DNA of 6,324 nt from Gammaproteobacteria bacterium (GTDB lineage Bacteria; Pseudomonadota; Gammaproteobacteria; Xanthomonadales; Xanthomonadaceae), in the NCBI GenBank assembly GCA_024642445.1, contig JAHEBG010000072.1:1-6324 (forward strand). The letters run 5' to 3'. This document shows, piece after piece, positions 5,205 to 6,324 of this stretch; position 1 is the first letter of the stretch, and every line of letters starts with the position of its first letter. The notes below the pieces were generated by a model. It was not told where the DNA came from and ran no database searches. It worked only from the letters and a program-made list of their open reading frames with translations. The position numbers were made by a program, and so were the translations under genes.

Positions 5205-6308
5205 ATGTTCAAAAAAATGCTGTTTTCCATCGGTCTGGTTTTTACTGCACAGTCCGCTCATGCCGCGGAACTGGATTCTTCTGGAATGCGAATTGCCTTT
5301 CCAGAGGCCTATGTAGTAACCGAGCAAAAGCGTGAAATCAAAAGCAAGGATAAATTCATCTATGAATTGGATACGCAGCATACCTTGCGCAACAGCCAGC
5401 GACTGGAAGGCAACGACCGTTTAATTGTGTTGACCGAAGTCCGTTACATACCCAAGATTCCATTGCCGGCAACCTCGGCTGAAAAGCTCCAGGAGGAATT
5501 TTCAAAAGCCCAAGCAAAATATCCCAGCGGTACGGTGCGATTGTTGGCATATGGCGAGCATAAAGCCATTTTAATTGACGAACTTTATGTGCCTGCGGAT
5601 GCCAAACCGGATGCCAAGAAAATTCATATTGTTACCGTCAGCATGACAGTGGCCGGTGCCCGTGTAATCACCAGTGTCCTGTATTCACCCGACGATATTG
5701 CCAGTGACAAGATAATTCTGGCGTTGCAATCAGCCAAGGTTGATGAGCCTGCCATAAAACGCCTGATTTCAGAGGCAGACGCTATCCGGGCGGCCGCCGT
5801 CAGTAGCAATACCATCAACACCCAGGCCGGCAGTTTTGCCCTGCAGTCAGGCACCAATATCCAGTTTGGCAGCCTGCAGATGATCCGCAAAGACGAAGGC
5901 AGCACGGTTATGACCAGCTTCTTTGTGCAGCGCGACGGTTTCTGGACCAGCCAGCGGGCGGGCATTGTCATTACTTGCCTGCCTGGGAGTGTAGCCAAGC
6001 CCGAAGAGCAGGAAAAGATATTGGATACCGTACTGACATCGGCCAGTGTCTCTAAAGACAGCATACAAAAAGAACGCCTGAAGTTGGGTAACTGGGATAC
6101 GCTCAAGGCCCGCTATAAAATGAACAATGGCGCTTTGGATTCCACGTCGTGGTTTATCTATGGTGGAAAATCGACCTTGGTGGCAACGCTTATGGGCATC
6201 ACTACCGAAAAATTCCAACAGCAATTCGAAAAGTCTACGGCGCTTGGCCAGGCCGACTGCAATAAAATTCCGGGAAGCCAGCTTGATCCGGCTGAGCCTG
6301 CGCTATAA
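5205..6308 (+). CDS. Exported protein of unknown function
   Basis: I do not recognise this 367-residue protein. It starts with a good Sec signal: MFKK, a hydrophobic core, and a likely cleavage after AHA (residue 20), giving a mature N-terminus AELDSSGMRIAFPEAYVV. No lipobox or further membrane span is visible, so it should be periplasmic or secreted. The mature part alternates short beta-like stretches (RLIVLTEVRYIP 72-83, KIHIVTVSMTV 139-149, ARVITSVLYSP 152-162) with charged helical ones. Only two Cys occur, 258 and 352, and could form a disulfide. Two segments, about 154-179 and 255-282, look alike (VIT...K-I-x(n)-L-x-SA-x-V), suggesting duplicated halves. Codons 201-223 form a Ser/Asn/Gln-rich linker. 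ATG 5205 follows thyA by 17 nt with AAAGAG at 5193-5198, so it is probably in the lgt-thyA transcript. That position alone does not reveal a function. Confidence 0.85.
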   Translation: MFKKMLFSIGLVFTAQSAHAAELDSSGMRIAFPEAYVVTEQKREIKSKDKFIYELDTQHTLRNSQRLEGNDRLIVLTEVRYIPKIPLPATSAEKLQEEFSKAQAKYPSGTVRLLAYGEHKAILIDELYVPADAKPDAKKIHIVTVSMTVAGARVITSVLYSPDDIASDKIILALQSAKVDEPAIKRLISEADAIRAAAVSSNTINTQAGSFALQSGTNIQFGSLQMIRKDEGSTVMTSFFVQRDGFWTSQRAGIVITCLPGSVAKPEEQEKILDTVLTSASVSKDSIQKERLKLGNWDTLKARYKMNNGALDSTSWFIYGGKSTLVATLMGITTEKFQQQFEKSTALGQADCNKIPGSQLDPAEPAL

Positions 6309-6310
6309 AT

Positions 6311-6324
6311 ATGACGAAAATTGC
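6311..6324 (+). CDS. Possible start of a downstream gene, cut by the window edge
   Basis: ATG 6311 starts two bases after the stop of the exported protein and reads MTKI then a partial codon. Such close spacing would fit operon continuation. folA (dihydrofolate reductase) often follows thyA in related bacteria and can start with a similar short MxxI sequence, but four codons cannot identify it and no clear ribosome site precedes it. Confidence 0.25.

Noticed and set aside
5624..6106. 160-residue - strand frame opposite the exported protein
   Set aside because: The + strand frame has a signal peptide, a ribosome site and operon-like spacing; the antisense frame has none of these.

Overview
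The window is a gene-dense piece of a bacterial chromosome with every gene on the + strand. It suggests a Gammaproteobacterium. ThyA (Cys146, the [16 protein letters not shown] block, the [14 protein letters not shown] block) and the lgt-thyA order resemble what I recall of Xanthomonadales-like lineages. That placement is a recollection, not a database result, and below the class level it is weak. Base composition looks moderate and even, and I see no mobile element, tRNA, rRNA or CRISPR array.

Layout: (1) 2-157 is the 3' end of a gene that starts upstream, probably a HerA-like (DUF853/YjgR-type) ATPase. (2) 158-294 is the longest gap; it holds a perfect 7-bp inverted repeat (190-209) and a weaker hairpin (258-274). 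(3) 295-1415 holds dgkA (diacylglycerol kinase) and a YgdQ-like TerC-family membrane protein, 26 nt apart. (4) 1454-3434 is a tightly coupled trio: a LemA lipoprotein, a secreted and membrane-anchored TPM-domain protein with a Gly/Trp-rich tail, and a second, soluble TPM-domain protein. Both junctions are one-base TGATG stop/start overlaps. (5) 3435-3508 is a short gap that may carry a promoter. (6) 3509-6308 holds lgt, thyA (one-base TAATG overlap) and an unrecognised exported protein 17 nt downstream. The last bases (6311 onward) may start another gene.

Most of the named genes serve the envelope. DgkA recycles diacylglycerol, Lgt lipidates prolipoproteins (LemA, encoded upstream, has a lipobox and is a plausible substrate), the TerC-like protein is probably a metal-ion transporter, and the LemA/TPM module is an envelope system of unknown function. 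ThyA makes dTMP and is linked to lgt by position rather than by pathway. The least explained parts are the LemA-TPM-TPM module and the exported protein at 5205-6308, which may contain two related halves. I found no clear evidence of a wholly new system.
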